A stretch of 64,000 nt of DNA from Candidatus Saccharimonadota bacterium (GCA_017432305.1 JAFRJK010000005.1:62001-126000); one strand, 5' to 3'. Positions 50,413-59,020 are shown, numbered from the stretch's first letter. Notes: a model not told the origin generated them from the sequence alone. Translations and numbers: made by a program.

Positions 50413-50802
50413 ATGTGTAATATTATAGATATTATCCGTTCAGCGGACAAAACAATCGTTTTAATAGATGACTATGTGGACGAACAGGCTCTGAAAATTT
50501 TGAGCTATAAAAAAGACCACGTTAGTGTAAAAGTTTATTCAAGAAACTCATTTTTTGCGAATATGAGGAATGTTAAGAGGAGAATAACTTTTCGAGCGGG
50601 GTTTGACTATATTGTGACAAGTGAATTTAGCGATAGATACTTATTAATTGATGGGAAAAATCTTTATATTTTGTCTGGGTCGCTCAGAAGAACAGGGAAA
50701 AGAGGGAATTTTGCGGTTCGGATATTTGGCTATGAGGAAGTGAAAAGGATGCTATATCGGATGGAAAATATAGAGAAGTTAAAGGTAAGATATATGATAT
50801 AA
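50413..50802 (+). CDS. PLD-like domain protein (C-terminal domain type of phage ORF6N proteins)
   Basis: 129 residues from ATG 50413 (GGGG four bases upstream; the in-frame TTG at 50389 is within the terminator and is rejected). TIVLIDDYVDEQALKILSYK, then VSVKVYS, then FSDRYLLIDGKNLYILSGSL. From memory this resembles the domain found after ORF6N in phage proteins (IDxYVDExxLxxLS ... HDRFLIID). The usual HD is SD here, so the phospholipase-D-type His is lost. ORF6N itself is absent. Probably a phage-derived orphan. Confidence 0.55.
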   Translation: MCNIIDIIRSADKTIVLIDDYVDEQALKILSYKKDHVSVKVYSRNSFFANMRNVKRRITFRAGFDYIVTSEFSDRYLLIDGKNLYILSGSLRRTGKRGNFAVRIFGYEEVKRMLYRMENIEKLKVRYMI

Positions 50803-50803
50803 T
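50795..50803 (+). promoter_or_regulatory. Leaderless promoter
   Basis: TGATATAAT overlaps the stop of the preceding gene and ends six bases before the ATG at 50810. Confidence 0.6.
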
Positions 50804-50809
50804 AGAGGC

Positions 50810-51391
50810 ATGGATGAGAAAGACGTAAAAGATAAAGACATCAAAATTTTGGCAGTTGTTGGAATGAGTGGATCTGGGAAATCGGTAGTGGTTGACCATT
50901 TGACGTCGCTTGGTTTTCCGAAAGTATATTTCGGAGGAATGATTTTAAAAGAGATGGAAAATCGGGGGATTGGAATTACGCCGGAAAATGAGAAGAAGTT
51001 CCGCGAGATGATTCGAGAGACAGAGGGGAAAGATTGGGTTGTTTTACAAGTTGTGAAAGAAGTTAAGAACTTAATCAGTGCGGGACAAAAGAGAATCGTT
51101 TTAGATGGTCTTTATACTTGGACGGAGTATAAGATTTTAAAGAAAGAATTTCCGGGAAAAATTACAGTGCTTTCGGTGGTGGTTGATAAGAATTTGAGAC
51201 ATGGTAGAGTTGGGAAAAGGGCTGAGAGGCCGCTTAATACAGAGGAGATTCAAGAGCGTGATAGATCTGAGATTGAGAATCTAGAAAAAGGTGGACCGAT
51301 TGCGATTGCGGATTATTACGTCTTAAATAACTCGACAGTCGAAGATTTGAACAATGGGGTGGATGAAGTCTTAAAAAAGATTGAATTTTAG
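50810..51391 (+). CDS. Dephospho-CoA kinase-like / AAA nucleoside kinase
   Basis: 193 residues. P-loop AVVGMSGSGKSVVVDHL, YFGGMILKEMENRG, IVLDGLYTWTEYKIL, SVVVDKNLRHGRVGKR and RDRSEIENLEKGGPIAIADYYVLN, the plan of CoaE-like kinases and of archaeal 'AAA family' relatives. Substrate not certain: it could be dephospho-CoA or a nucleotide. polA follows after 10 bases. Confidence 0.7.
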   Translation: MDEKDVKDKDIKILAVVGMSGSGKSVVVDHLTSLGFPKVYFGGMILKEMENRGIGITPENEKKFREMIRETEGKDWVVLQVVKEVKNLISAGQKRIVLDGLYTWTEYKILKKEFPGKITVLSVVVDKNLRHGRVGKRAERPLNTEEIQERDRSEIENLEKGGPIAIADYYVLNNSTVEDLNNGVDEVLKKIEF

Positions 51392-51401
51392 GGAGGCTAA
51401 A

Positions 51402-53849
51402 ATGAAAAGACTAGTAGTGATCGATGGGAAAAGTGTTTTTTATCGAGGCTACTATGCGATGGGGAATCTTTCGCGTGGGGACGGAACGCCGACGTCGGGA
51501 ATATATGGATTCGCGACAATCGCAATGGAAATCGTAAAGAAACTTTCTCCGACTAAAGTGGTAGTGGCTTGGGATAAGGCGCATACTTCAACAGAGAAGA
51601 GACTCGCGATTTATTCGGAATATAAGGCAGGAAGAGTAAAGCCACCGGAAGATTTTTATGCTCAAATTCCACTTCTTAAAGACTTAATTTTAGCTTTAGG
51701 ATGGGGATTTTTAGAGTGTGATGGATACGAAGCGGATGATATTATCGGAACTTTAGCCCTACAAGCCGATAAAGAATTAGATAAAAATGGGAAATGCGAA
51801 TGGGAGACCTTTATCGTTTCGAGCGATCTTGATATGCTTCAAGTGGTGGATGAAAATACAAGGATGTACCGACTTTTGAAGGGATTTTCGAGTCTTGAAG
51901 AGTTGGATGTTAAGGGGGTGGAAGAGAAATACGGGATAAAGAAGGCACAATTTTTAGACCTCAAGGCAATAAAAGGAGATGCATCGGATAATATTCCGGG
52001 GGTACCAGGAATTGGCGAAAAAGGAGCAGTAAAACTCTTAAATGAATATGGGACGCTTGACGGAGTTTATGATCATATTAATGAGATTACAGGCTCGATT
52101 CAGAAGAAGTTGATTGAGGGGAAAGAGTCGGTTTATATGTCTTATCAACTTGCTAAAATCATGACAGATGCGCCGATATCGTTGGAGGATGTACCAGATT
52201 TAGTAATCAATAAAGAGAGGATTGTTAAGGCTTTAAAGGATTTAGAGTTTTTCTCGTTAGTTCGAAAGTATAGCGAGGAACTAGGAGGAGTTAAAACTAG
52301 GACGGGCGAAGAGGAAAAACGGAGCGAGCTAAAGGAAGCTCTAAAAAGGGCAAGGGAAAAGACAGAAGAGTCGAAAAAAGAAGTCTCAGGAGAAAAATTA
52401 GAAGAAATCCCGAAAGATTTGATTATCCGAAAAGATATTAAAGCGGAAATGCATTCAAACGAGGAGTTCGCAAAGCGGATTCTAGGCGGAGAGAAGTATT
52501 GGGATGTTAACCAAGCAGAGTTTTTGATTGACCCACTTTCAAGAAGGGGAGAGAATCAGCTTGGACTTGATTTTGAGACGGATTTAAACGAAAGATATCT
52601 AAAAGAAAGAGCGATTTTTAGTAAAAATGAGCGACTTTTTAAGGTCTTTTCAGAGTTTGATTTACCGATGATACCGGTTCTTTATAAAATGGAAAAAATC
52701 GGAGTTAGGATATCGAAAGACCACTTTAACAGATTAAAAACGGAGTTTGAAAAGCGGGTCTCGGAGATTGAACAAAAAATTTATACAGTTTCTGGGACTA
52801 AATTCAATATAAATTCACCGATTCAACTGTCTGAAGTTTTATTTGAAAAGTTAGCACTCCCAACGAAGGGAATAAAAAAGACTTCGAGGGGTTTTTCAAC
52901 TGGTGCGAAGGAGCTAGAAAAGTTAGTAAACACGCATGAGATTATCCCATTAATCATGGAATATCGAGAAAATGCAAAATTGCTCTCGACTTATATTCTC
53001 CCGTTACCAGCCTTAGTGGATAAAGATGACACGATTCACACAACTTTTACGCAAGATGTGACAGCTACAGGAAGGCTTTCTTCTATTAACCCAAATCTTC
53101 AAAATATTCCAGTTCGAACGGAGGTGGGGAAGGAAATTCGAAAAGGATTTGTCGCGAGAGAGGGAAAGGTCTTTATTTCGGCGGATTATGCACAATTCGA
53201 ACTTCGTCTTGCGGCGGCACTTGCAAATGATGAAGCGCTAATCTCGAACTTTAACTCGGGAGTAGATATTCATACAAAGACGGCAAGCGAGGTGTTCAAT
53301 GTGCCAATGGATGAGGTGACAAAGGGACAACGTCGAGCGGCGAAAGTGATTAATTTCGGAGTGATGTATGGGATGAGTCCAAAGGGATTAGCCGATGCGA
53401 CAGGGATGAGTTATTATGAAGCGAAGAATTTTATTGAGGATTATTTCAAGGTTCGAAGTCCAATTAAGGATTACTTAAATAAAATTCTAGAACAGGCAAA
53501 GACGCTTGGTTATGTTGAGACACTTTATGGACGAAGGCGCCCGACGCCGGATGTAAAGTCACCGAATTTTGTGGTTCGGATGGCGGCGGAAAGAGCGGCG
53601 CAAAACATGCCGATTCAGGGGACAGAAGCGGACTTAATGAAGCGAGCAATGATTGAAGTTGATAAGATTTTACCAAAGGGTGCAGACCTAGTTTTACAGA
53701 TTCACGATAGTTTGATTGTTGAATGTGATTGGGATTTGGCAAAGGAAGTTTCAAAAGTTCTAAAGCATGTGATGGAGACGGTCGCACCAGAATTGCCGGT
53801 AAAGCTGGCGGTTGAGATTACGACGGGGAAAGATTGGGGCGAACTATAA
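51402..53849 (+). CDS. polA: DNA polymerase I without a proofreading exonuclease
   Basis: 815 residues from ATG 51402, preceded by GGGAGG; the in-frame TTG at 51381 is rejected. 5'-3' nuclease domain (VIDGKSVFYRGYYAM, CDGYEADDIIGTLA, SSDLDMLQ, IKGDASDNIPGVPGIGEKGA). The middle 290-410 region is a charged linker with no intact exonuclease motifs, as in Taq. Polymerase motifs A SADYAQFELRLAAAL, B RRAAKVINFGVMYGMS and C LQIHDSLIVEC (Ser replaces the usual Glu after HD). Confidence 0.95.
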   Translation: MKRLVVIDGKSVFYRGYYAMGNLSRGDGTPTSGIYGFATIAMEIVKKLSPTKVVVAWDKAHTSTEKRLAIYSEYKAGRVKPPEDFYAQIPLLKDLILALGWGFLECDGYEADDIIGTLALQADKELDKNGKCEWETFIVSSDLDMLQVVDENTRMYRLLKGFSSLEELDVKGVEEKYGIKKAQFLDLKAIKGDASDNIPGVPGIGEKGAVKLLNEYGTLDGVYDHINEITGSIQKKLIEGKESVYMSYQLAKIMTDAPISLEDVPDLVINKERIVKALKDLEFFSLVRKYSEELGGVKTRTGEEEKRSELKEALKRAREKTEESKKEVSGEKLEEIPKDLIIRKDIKAEMHSNEEFAKRILGGEKYWDVNQAEFLIDPLSRRGENQLGLDFETDLNERYLKERAIFSKNERLFKVFSEFDLPMIPVLYKMEKIGVRISKDHFNRLKTEFEKRVSEIEQKIYTVSGTKFNINSPIQLSEVLFEKLALPTKGIKKTSRGFSTGAKELEKLVNTHEIIPLIMEYRENAKLLSTYILPLPALVDKDDTIHTTFTQDVTATGRLSSINPNLQNIPVRTEVGKEIRKGFVAREGKVFISADYAQFELRLAAALANDEALISNFNSGVDIHTKTASEVFNVPMDEVTKGQRRAAKVINFGVMYGMSPKGLADATGMSYYEAKNFIEDYFKVRSPIKDYLNKILEQAKTLGYVETLYGRRRPTPDVKSPNFVVRMAAERAAQNMPIQGTEADLMKRAMIEVDKILPKGADLVLQIHDSLIVECDWDLAKEVSKVLKHVMETVAPELPVKLAVEITTGKDWGEL

Positions 53850-53869
53850 CACTAAATAAAAGCGCTTTA

Positions 53870-53878
53870 TGATATAAT
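53870..53878 (+). promoter_or_regulatory. Extended -10 promoter
   Basis: TGATATAAT ends 13 bases before the ATG at 53892. Confidence 0.55.
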
Positions 53879-53891
53879 ATAAGCAGCGTTT

Positions 53892-54296
53892 ATGAAAAAA
53901 ATAGTCGAAGATTTAAAGATAATTTTTAAGAAACACAAGTCAGTGCTTTTTATTATGACAATTTTGTTCTTGGCGTCGCTTGCGCTTTTCATTTTTGCGC
54001 TCTTAAATCTTGGTTCAAATACGACAGTTGTTAAGACCTCTTATGGCGATATTGGAAGATACCAAGGCGGGGAAATCTCGTCGATGGCTAATTCTGGAGG
54101 ATATTCTGATGGGGTTTGGACGGAGAGATTTGCATATCCAATTTTGGCAATTGTTTTTGGGGTTTTGCATAATTTTTTGGCGATTAAATTGTTTGAGAAG
54201 AAAGGGAAAGGGGCGGCGATTTTGTTCTTAGTTTTCTCAATTGCGATGGTGATTATGACGTTTATAGTTTTCGGGAGATTACTCGGAGAAGGCTAG
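53892..54296 (+). CDS. Small membrane protein, unknown
   Basis: 134 residues with three predicted helices (about 18-40, 76-95, 104-126) and an outer loop VVKTSYGDIGRYQGGEISS between the first two. No family recognised. It is followed after 27 bases by a GT2 enzyme and may be its accessory subunit. Confidence 0.75.
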   Translation: MKKIVEDLKIIFKKHKSVLFIMTILFLASLALFIFALLNLGSNTTVVKTSYGDIGRYQGGEISSMANSGGYSDGVWTERFAYPILAIVFGVLHNFLAIKLFEKKGKGAAILFLVFSIAMVIMTFIVFGRLLGEG

Positions 54297-54323
54297 AAAA
54301 CGAATCTTAGATTGAGGTTTAAG

Positions 54324-56084
54324 ATGAAAAAATTGAAGAAAAAAGAACCAAGATTTTTGCCACATACAAAGAGTGATTGGGCTGATAATGAAATCCCACA
54401 GGGAAAGAGAACAAGAAAATATCGTTTTTTTGAGATTTTACCAGGCGTTTTATCTTATTCGATAATTATAATTTTAATTGTACTTTCGATTGTTTCGCCG
54501 GCGCTTGGGTCAATTTATTTACTTGCGATTATTGCAATCACATTGGTAAAAGCAGTTGGAGTGGCTTATCGTACGGTCCAAGGTTATAACACGGTGAAGC
54601 GAGCAGAGAGAGTCGATTGGCATAAGCGAGTGGAGGACTTAAAAGATCCGCACGAGGCTTATGAAAGACTATATTCAACAGAGGTAAAGCGACTAAAACT
54701 TCTTGACGTTGCAAGACTAAAACACGATCACAATAAAGAGAAAGAACTAGAAAAATATTCATTTCATGTCGAGGACCATTTAGCGATTTTAAAGGCGATG
54801 GCAGCAGGGGAAGAAGGTTTTATTGACCCAAGAGGGATTTTCCACGCAGTGCTTCTAATGGCATATAACGAGGGAATTGAGGTTTTAGAACCATCGATTG
54901 AAGCAGTTTTAAATTCGACTTTTCCGAGTGAAAAAATTATTATGGTGCTTGGGTATGAAGAGCGTGGTGGGGAGGAAATGGAAAAAACTGCAAAAGAGCT
55001 GCTTAAAAAATATGAGTCAAAATTTTATAAGTTTATGATTGTAAAACACCCAGATGGATTGCCGGGTGAGATAAAGGGGAAGGGACCAAACCTATGTTAT
55101 GCAGGAAAGGCATTAGAGCAATTTGTTCGTGATGAAAAAATCCCAATTGAAAATGTGATTGTAACCTCACTTGATTCAGACAATAGAATGAGTGAGAAAT
55201 ATCTTGATTATGTTGCGTACGAATTTGCAACTCGTCCAGACAGACAGAGATTAAGTTACCAACCGGTTTCGCTCTTTATGAATAATATTTGGGATGCGAC
55301 AGCACCAATGCGGGTGATTGCGATTTCGAACTCGTTCTTTAATGTGATTTCGACGATGCGTCCACATACAATTAGAAATTTCGCATCACACTCGCAACCG
55401 CTGAAGGCACTTTCGGAAATGGACTTTTGGAGTAAGAGAACAATTGTCGAAGACGGGCACCAATATTGGAGAAGTTTGTTCCATTTTCATGGGGATTATG
55501 AAGTAATTCCAATCAGAGTTGCGATTTATCAGGACGCGGTTCTAGAAGAGACATTTTTAAAAACTTTGAAGGCACAGTTTGTTCAACTTAGACGATGGGA
55601 TTATGGTGCAAGTGATGTGGCGTTTGTTGGGGTGAGACTGTTTTCAAAAGAAAGAAAGAGAGTGGGGAAGATGAAATTTATTCCGCTTCTCGCAAAGTTT
55701 TGGCGACTTTTAGATGGACATGTAATGCTTGCGGCAATGAGCCCGATTGTGGCATTCGGGGGCTGGGTACCGAGATTAATGAATTATGAATCGAAGGATT
55801 TAATTACTTATAATCTTCCGGAGACGGTTGGGATTGTACAGTTTTTTGCGTCGATTGGGCTTATGGCGACGATTATCGTATCGCTTCGGATGCTCCCGCC
55901 GAGACCGTCTAACTCGAAGAAAATTCCGAAAATCGTTATGGTTCTTCAATGGGTGCTTATGCCAGTAGTTGCGATTGTTTATCAGAGCTTTTGCGCGTTT
56001 TATTCCCAAACAAGGCTCATGCTTGGGAAATATATGGAGAAGTTTGATGTGACGAAAAAAGTAATAAAGAAAAAGCCAAGTTAA
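54324..56084 (+). CDS. Membrane GT2 glycosyltransferase of the processive (BcsA/hyaluronan synthase-like) type
   Basis: 586 residues from ATG 54324, with GAGG upstream; an in-frame TTG at 54312 is discounted. Two N-terminal helices (about 30-75), a GT-A domain with MVLGYEERGGEEME, a DxD-type VTSLDSDNRMSEKYLD, ED in TIVEDGHQYW, and a QxxRW-type QLRRWDYG that marks processive synthases. Three or four C-terminal helices follow. Probably makes or extends a surface polysaccharide. Confidence 0.85.
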   Translation: MKKLKKKEPRFLPHTKSDWADNEIPQGKRTRKYRFFEILPGVLSYSIIIILIVLSIVSPALGSIYLLAIIAITLVKAVGVAYRTVQGYNTVKRAERVDWHKRVEDLKDPHEAYERLYSTEVKRLKLLDVARLKHDHNKEKELEKYSFHVEDHLAILKAMAAGEEGFIDPRGIFHAVLLMAYNEGIEVLEPSIEAVLNSTFPSEKIIMVLGYEERGGEEMEKTAKELLKKYESKFYKFMIVKHPDGLPGEIKGKGPNLCYAGKALEQFVRDEKIPIENVIVTSLDSDNRMSEKYLDYVAYEFATRPDRQRLSYQPVSLFMNNIWDATAPMRVIAISNSFFNVISTMRPHTIRNFASHSQPLKALSEMDFWSKRTIVEDGHQYWRSLFHFHGDYEVIPIRVAIYQDAVLEETFLKTLKAQFVQLRRWDYGASDVAFVGVRLFSKERKRVGKMKFIPLLAKFWRLLDGHVMLAAMSPIVAFGGWVPRLMNYESKDLITYNLPETVGIVQFFASIGLMATIIVSLRMLPPRPSNSKKIPKIVMVLQWVLMPVVAIVYQSFCAFYSQTRLMLGKYMEKFDVTKKVIKKKPS

Positions 56085-56710
56085 TTTTTCGTAGTTTCTT
56101 CAATAAGACGGCGGGCGTTTTCGTTCGTTGGTTTTAAATTTAATTCTTTGAATAATTTTTTATTGTTTTTAGCAAAGGTAGATTCTTCTTCGGAATAAAC
56201 ACATCCGCAATATTTTTGCATATAGAGACCGGCGGCACGAGCTTCATCTTGGCCGTAACGCCAACCTTCACGGAAATCGCGGTAGAGAAAAGTTAAATTA
56301 TATTCGGTTGCTAGCTCTTCGAGAAGCTTGGCGATAAAATCGTGTTTTTGGTAGATGGAGTAGAGAAGAGTAGTAGAAACCGTGTCGAAATTATTGGCTT
56401 TTGCGTATTCACAGAGCTTTCGGAGGCGGAGGGGATAACAATAGGCTTCACAGCGCTTTGAGAGGTCATCTAAAGCGCTTTTGTTTATATTGCAGACAAA
56501 TTCGTCAAGTCCGTACTCGTCCTCTACTATGAGGCTTACATTAACTTTATTAGCATAAACTTTTAGACAATCGCGACGAGCGATGTATTCTTGCATGGGA
56601 TGGATGTTTGGATTATAGAAAAAGAGAGTTGGCTCGATATTTTCGTCACGTAAAGATTTTATACAATAGACACTACAGGGAGCGCAGCAGGTGTGGAGTA
56701 AAAGTTTCAT
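56081..56710 (-). CDS. queH: Epoxyqueuosine reductase QueH
   Basis: 209 residues. Converts epoxyqueuosine to queuosine in tRNA. Cys-rich signature LLLHTCCAPCSVYC, YNPNIHPMQEYIARRD, RCEAYCYPLRLRKLCEYAK, STTLLYSIYQKHDFI, and KYCGCVYSEEES, which together carry the iron-sulfur and metal cysteines of the family. A 39-codon ORF lies just upstream on the same strand. The 3' end overlaps the convergent GT2 gene by 4 bases. Confidence 0.93.
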   Translation of the reverse strand: MKLLLHTCCAPCSVYCIKSLRDENIEPTLFFYNPNIHPMQEYIARRDCLKVYANKVNVSLIVEDEYGLDEFVCNINKSALDDLSKRCEAYCYPLRLRKLCEYAKANNFDTVSTTLLYSIYQKHDFIAKLLEELATEYNLTFLYRDFREGWRYGQDEARAAGLYMQKYCGCVYSEEESTFAKNNKKLFKELNLKPTNENARRLIEETTKN

Positions 56711-56725
56711 TAGTCCTTCTTTTTC

Positions 56726-56845
56726 TTAAAATTCGATTTTTTCAAAAAGGGAATTAAACTTTTTCTTATTTCTATCTTTTAAATCGTAGGTATTTAGAAT
56801 AGAAGATTTTCTAATTTCGATACTATTTTTAATATTTTCGTCCAT
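56726..56845 (-). CDS. Small ORF of 39 codons upstream of queH
   Basis: Reads MDENIKNSIEIRKSS, then a basic stretch DLKDRNKKKFNSLFEKIEF and TAA. A GGGAG site lies eight bases before the ATG at 56845. It ends 15 bases before the queH ATG, so the two could be co-transcribed. No family recognised; it could be a leader peptide or a small protein. Confidence 0.45.
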   Translation of the reverse strand: MDENIKNSIEIRKSSILNTYDLKDRNKKKFNSLFEKIEF

Positions 56846-56867
56846 AGTTTAACTCCCGTGGATATTA

Positions 56868-56896
56868 AAAATATGTCTTATACTAAGACATATTTT
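56868..56896. terminator. Perfect 13-bp inverted repeat after tRNA-Lys
   Basis: AAAATATGTCTTA (56868-56880) and TAAGACATATTTT (56884-56896) with a three-base loop. On the minus strand it follows tRNA-Lys by about 16 bases and is trailed by TTTTT, so it is probably the tRNA terminator; a perfect palindrome upstream of the small ORF and queH could also be an operator. Confidence 0.55.
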
Positions 56897-56912
56897 CTGT
56901 AATTGTCAAGGT

Positions 56913-56989
56913 TGGTGATCCGGGTGGGGCTCGAACCCACGACACCAAGCTTAAGAGGCTCGTGCTCTAACCAGCTGAGCTACCGGACC
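56913..56989 (-). tRNA. tRNA-Lys (CTT)
   Basis: 77 bases with encoded CCA. Acceptor GGTCCGG/CCGGATC with one G-T pair, D-arm GCTC/GAGC, anticodon stem CGAGC/GCTTG with loop CTCTTAA giving CTT, T-loop GTTCGAGCC, discriminator A. Confidence 0.97.
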
Positions 56990-57002
56990 GAATCACTCTG
57001 TT

Positions 57003-57011
57003 ATTATACCA
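57003..57011 (-). promoter_or_regulatory. Promoter of tRNA-Lys
   Basis: TGGTATAAT on the minus strand, 13 bases before the mature tRNA 5' end. Confidence 0.65.
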
Positions 57012-57054
57012 CAGATTAGAGATTTTGAAAAGAGGAGGATTTTTATTCCACTTA

Positions 57055-57063
57055 TGCTAAAAT
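57055..57063 (+). promoter_or_regulatory. Leaderless promoter
   Basis: TGCTAAAAT ends six bases before the ATG at 57070. Confidence 0.6.
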
Positions 57064-57069
57064 AGAAAT

Positions 57070-57447
57070 ATGGAAAAGAAAATTAAAGCATACGAGAAAT
57101 TTATTGAAGAGAAAACTAGTGGGAAACTTGGGCCGATTGAACGGGTGAAAGTCGCAGAATACCACAAAGAGATGGTTGCAAACTTTCAACATGAAAGACT
57201 CATCCATTTAATTATTATGTTGTTTTTCGTTGCAGTTTCGCTAGTTTTAATAGGGGCACTTGCTTGGAATATTTGTGAGATGGGATTGATGTTTGAGATG
57301 GTTGCGTTTTATTTCTTAACCGCGCTCGTTGTTGTCCTTACTGCTTTTTACATTAAGCATTATTACTTTTTAGAGAATCATATTCAAGGACTTTATAAGT
57401 ATACAAAAAAGATTAGACTCGGCGGGGACGATAAAGAAGAAAAATAG
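57070..57447 (+). CDS. Small two-helix membrane protein, unknown
   Basis: 125 residues: a charged N-terminal 45 residues (KIKAYEKFIEEKTSGKLGPI), helices at about 47-68 and 76-96, and a Lys/Asp-rich tail. It has its own promoter and terminator. No family recognised. Confidence 0.75.
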   Translation: MEKKIKAYEKFIEEKTSGKLGPIERVKVAEYHKEMVANFQHERLIHLIIMLFFVAVSLVLIGALAWNICEMGLMFEMVAFYFLTALVVVLTAFYIKHYYFLENHIQGLYKYTKKIRLGGDDKEEK

Positions 57448-57454
57448 AAATAAC

Positions 57455-57485
57455 AAAAAACGAGAGAGAAAAACTCTCGTTTTTA
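57455..57485. terminator. Shared convergent terminator
   Basis: AAAAAACGAGAG and CTCTCGTTTTT pair as an A-stem-T structure between two convergent genes, so it serves both directions. Confidence 0.75.
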
Positions 57486-58412
57486 TTAGCTGAAGAAAAC
57501 TAGGACGATGATTGGAAGAGTGATGGCTGAGAGAATTGTCGAAAGGACGACAAGTTCGGAGCTTTCGGTCTGGTTGCCGCCGTATTTTTCAGCAAAAAGA
57601 CCGAGTGAAGTTGCGGTAGGAAGAGCTTGAATAAGAGTACAGATTAAGACGACTTCGGAAGGAAAATGTAATAGGGTTGTTATTAGCCAAGTTGTTATTG
57701 GCGCGAGAACAAGTTGTAAAAGCGCAATGATTGCAAGACGCCAGCGTTTTAAAACTGTTTCGAGATGCGCGTGCGAGAGCATATAACCAATACAAATTAA
57801 GCTTAGTGGAGTAGTTGCGGCAGCAACGTAAGAAACTGCGTTTGAAATTGGGGAAGGGAGTTTTATTTGGGCGAGGAAGAGAATTGCTCCGATTGCGACG
57901 GCGAGAATGTTCGGATTAGTTAGAAGATCTTTTAAAAATTTTACGGAGAGTTTTCGTTCAAAAAGCCAAACGCCGTAAGAAAAGAGGGCAATATTAAATG
58001 CGACAATGAATCCGCAATAGGGAATAATTCCGGTTTGGCCAAAAGCAGTTGAGATGAGTGGATAACCGAGAAAAGTTGCGTTATTAAAGACGAAAGCGAA
58101 TTTTGCTTCGTGTCTTAAATCGCCTTTAAAGAATTGGTTTGTGAAGAGAAAATAAGAGAGAATTATCATTGCAAGCATGGTTAAAAAGCCAGCGATAAAA
58201 CCTTGAGAAAAAAGCGAAATCGAGTCAGCGGAATATTCAGAAGGAAAAGCATTTAGGAGAGCGGCAGGCATGAAAACAGAGAGGAGAAGATTAACAAGAT
58301 CACGATTTGTGTCTTTCCCAATCATGTGAAAACGGCCCAAAATGAAACCGAGTACAATAATTATCGCAATCGTTATGAGAGAAAAATAGAAAGTTTGGAG
58401 ATCTATACTCAT
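57486..58412 (-). CDS. AEC (auxin efflux carrier) family transporter
   Basis: 308 residues, about ten helices. IIVLGFILGRFHMIGKDTNRDLVNLL, FIAGFLTMLAMIILSYFLF, FNNATFLGYPLISTAFGQTG and YVAAATTPLSLICIGYMLSH are characteristic of the family (AEC/PIN-like organic anion carriers). The substrate, probably a small organic acid, is unknown. Leaderless start. Confidence 0.9.
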   Translation of the reverse strand: MSIDLQTFYFSLITIAIIIVLGFILGRFHMIGKDTNRDLVNLLLSVFMPAALLNAFPSEYSADSISLFSQGFIAGFLTMLAMIILSYFLFTNQFFKGDLRHEAKFAFVFNNATFLGYPLISTAFGQTGIIPYCGFIVAFNIALFSYGVWLFERKLSVKFLKDLLTNPNILAVAIGAILFLAQIKLPSPISNAVSYVAAATTPLSLICIGYMLSHAHLETVLKRWRLAIIALLQLVLAPITTWLITTLLHFPSEVVLICTLIQALPTATSLGLFAEKYGGNQTESSELVVLSTILSAITLPIIVLVFFS

Positions 58413-58418
58413 GTTTAT

Positions 58419-58427
58419 ATTTTAGCA
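58419..58427 (-). promoter_or_regulatory. Leaderless promoter of the AEC transporter
   Basis: TGCTAAAAT on the minus strand ends six bases before the ATG at 58412. Confidence 0.6.
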
Positions 58428-58446
58428 TAAGCGGAATAGACAAAAC

Positions 58447-58480
58447 AAAAATCCACCAGTTTTAGAGCTGGTGGATTTTA
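58447..58480 (-). terminator. Terminator of the gene at 58488-58934
   Basis: AAAATCCACCAG and CTGGTGGATTTT, a 12-bp perfect stem with an 8-base loop, followed on the minus strand by TTTGTTTTG. Confidence 0.75.
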
Positions 58481-58487
58481 AGGCTGA

Positions 58488-58934
58488 TTATTTACCTTGG
58501 CGTTTGAATTTCATGGTTTCGGTTTCGACAGTAATAGTGACATAATCGCCATCTAATTTATAATCGGTTTCTTTAGTTTCGCCATCAGCTTCGAGTTTGA
58601 TTTTCTTGTCGTCATAGGTGAATTTTTGAGAGCTTGCATCGTCGCCACCGGTTGTTTCGAGAACGCCGGTTTTATCGCCCTTAAATTCGACGGTCATATT
58701 CATGCCAAAGCCTTTAATAAGGTTTACCATTGTGGTATTTTCTTGGCCATCTTGGATATAGGAATAGAGATCGTATTTACCAACGACTTTATTTCCGCTA
58801 TTTAAAACAATACAAAGAACAACTGCCGCAACGACGAGTACGATACCGCCGATGATTGCTCCAATGATACCTTTGTTACTTTTAGCCTCAGATTTAGGAG
58901 CTTCTTCAGCTTTTGCAGCTTTTTCGTCTGCCAT
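58488..58934 (-). CDS. Membrane-anchored small beta-rich protein, unknown
   Basis: 148 residues: Ala/Lys/Glu-rich N-terminal tail, one membrane helix (about 23-45), and an outer domain of roughly 95 residues reading VVGKYDLYSYIQDGQ, MNMTVEFKGDKTGVLET, DYKLDGDYVTITVETETMKF. This pattern of short strands recalls small lipocalin-like or DUF4854-like domains, but that is tentative. Ribosome site AAGGAGG precedes the ATG. Confidence 0.75.
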   Translation of the reverse strand: MADEKAAKAEEAPKSEAKSNKGIIGAIIGGIVLVVAAVVLCIVLNSGNKVVGKYDLYSYIQDGQENTTMVNLIKGFGMNMTVEFKGDKTGVLETTGGDDASSQKFTYDDKKIKLEADGETKETDYKLDGDYVTITVETETMKFKRQGK

Positions 58935-59020
58935 TTTTCCTCCTTAAGATTTATTTAATTTAAGTATAACAAATTTTGATATAAAAAAACAAGTGCCTAG
59001 ACGTTTCAAGGGGAAGAGAG

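Noticed and set aside
51402-53849. Active 3'-5' exonuclease in polA
   Set aside because: LDFETDL looks like a DxE motif, but it lies at the C-terminal end of the vestigial domain and the other exonuclease motifs are absent.
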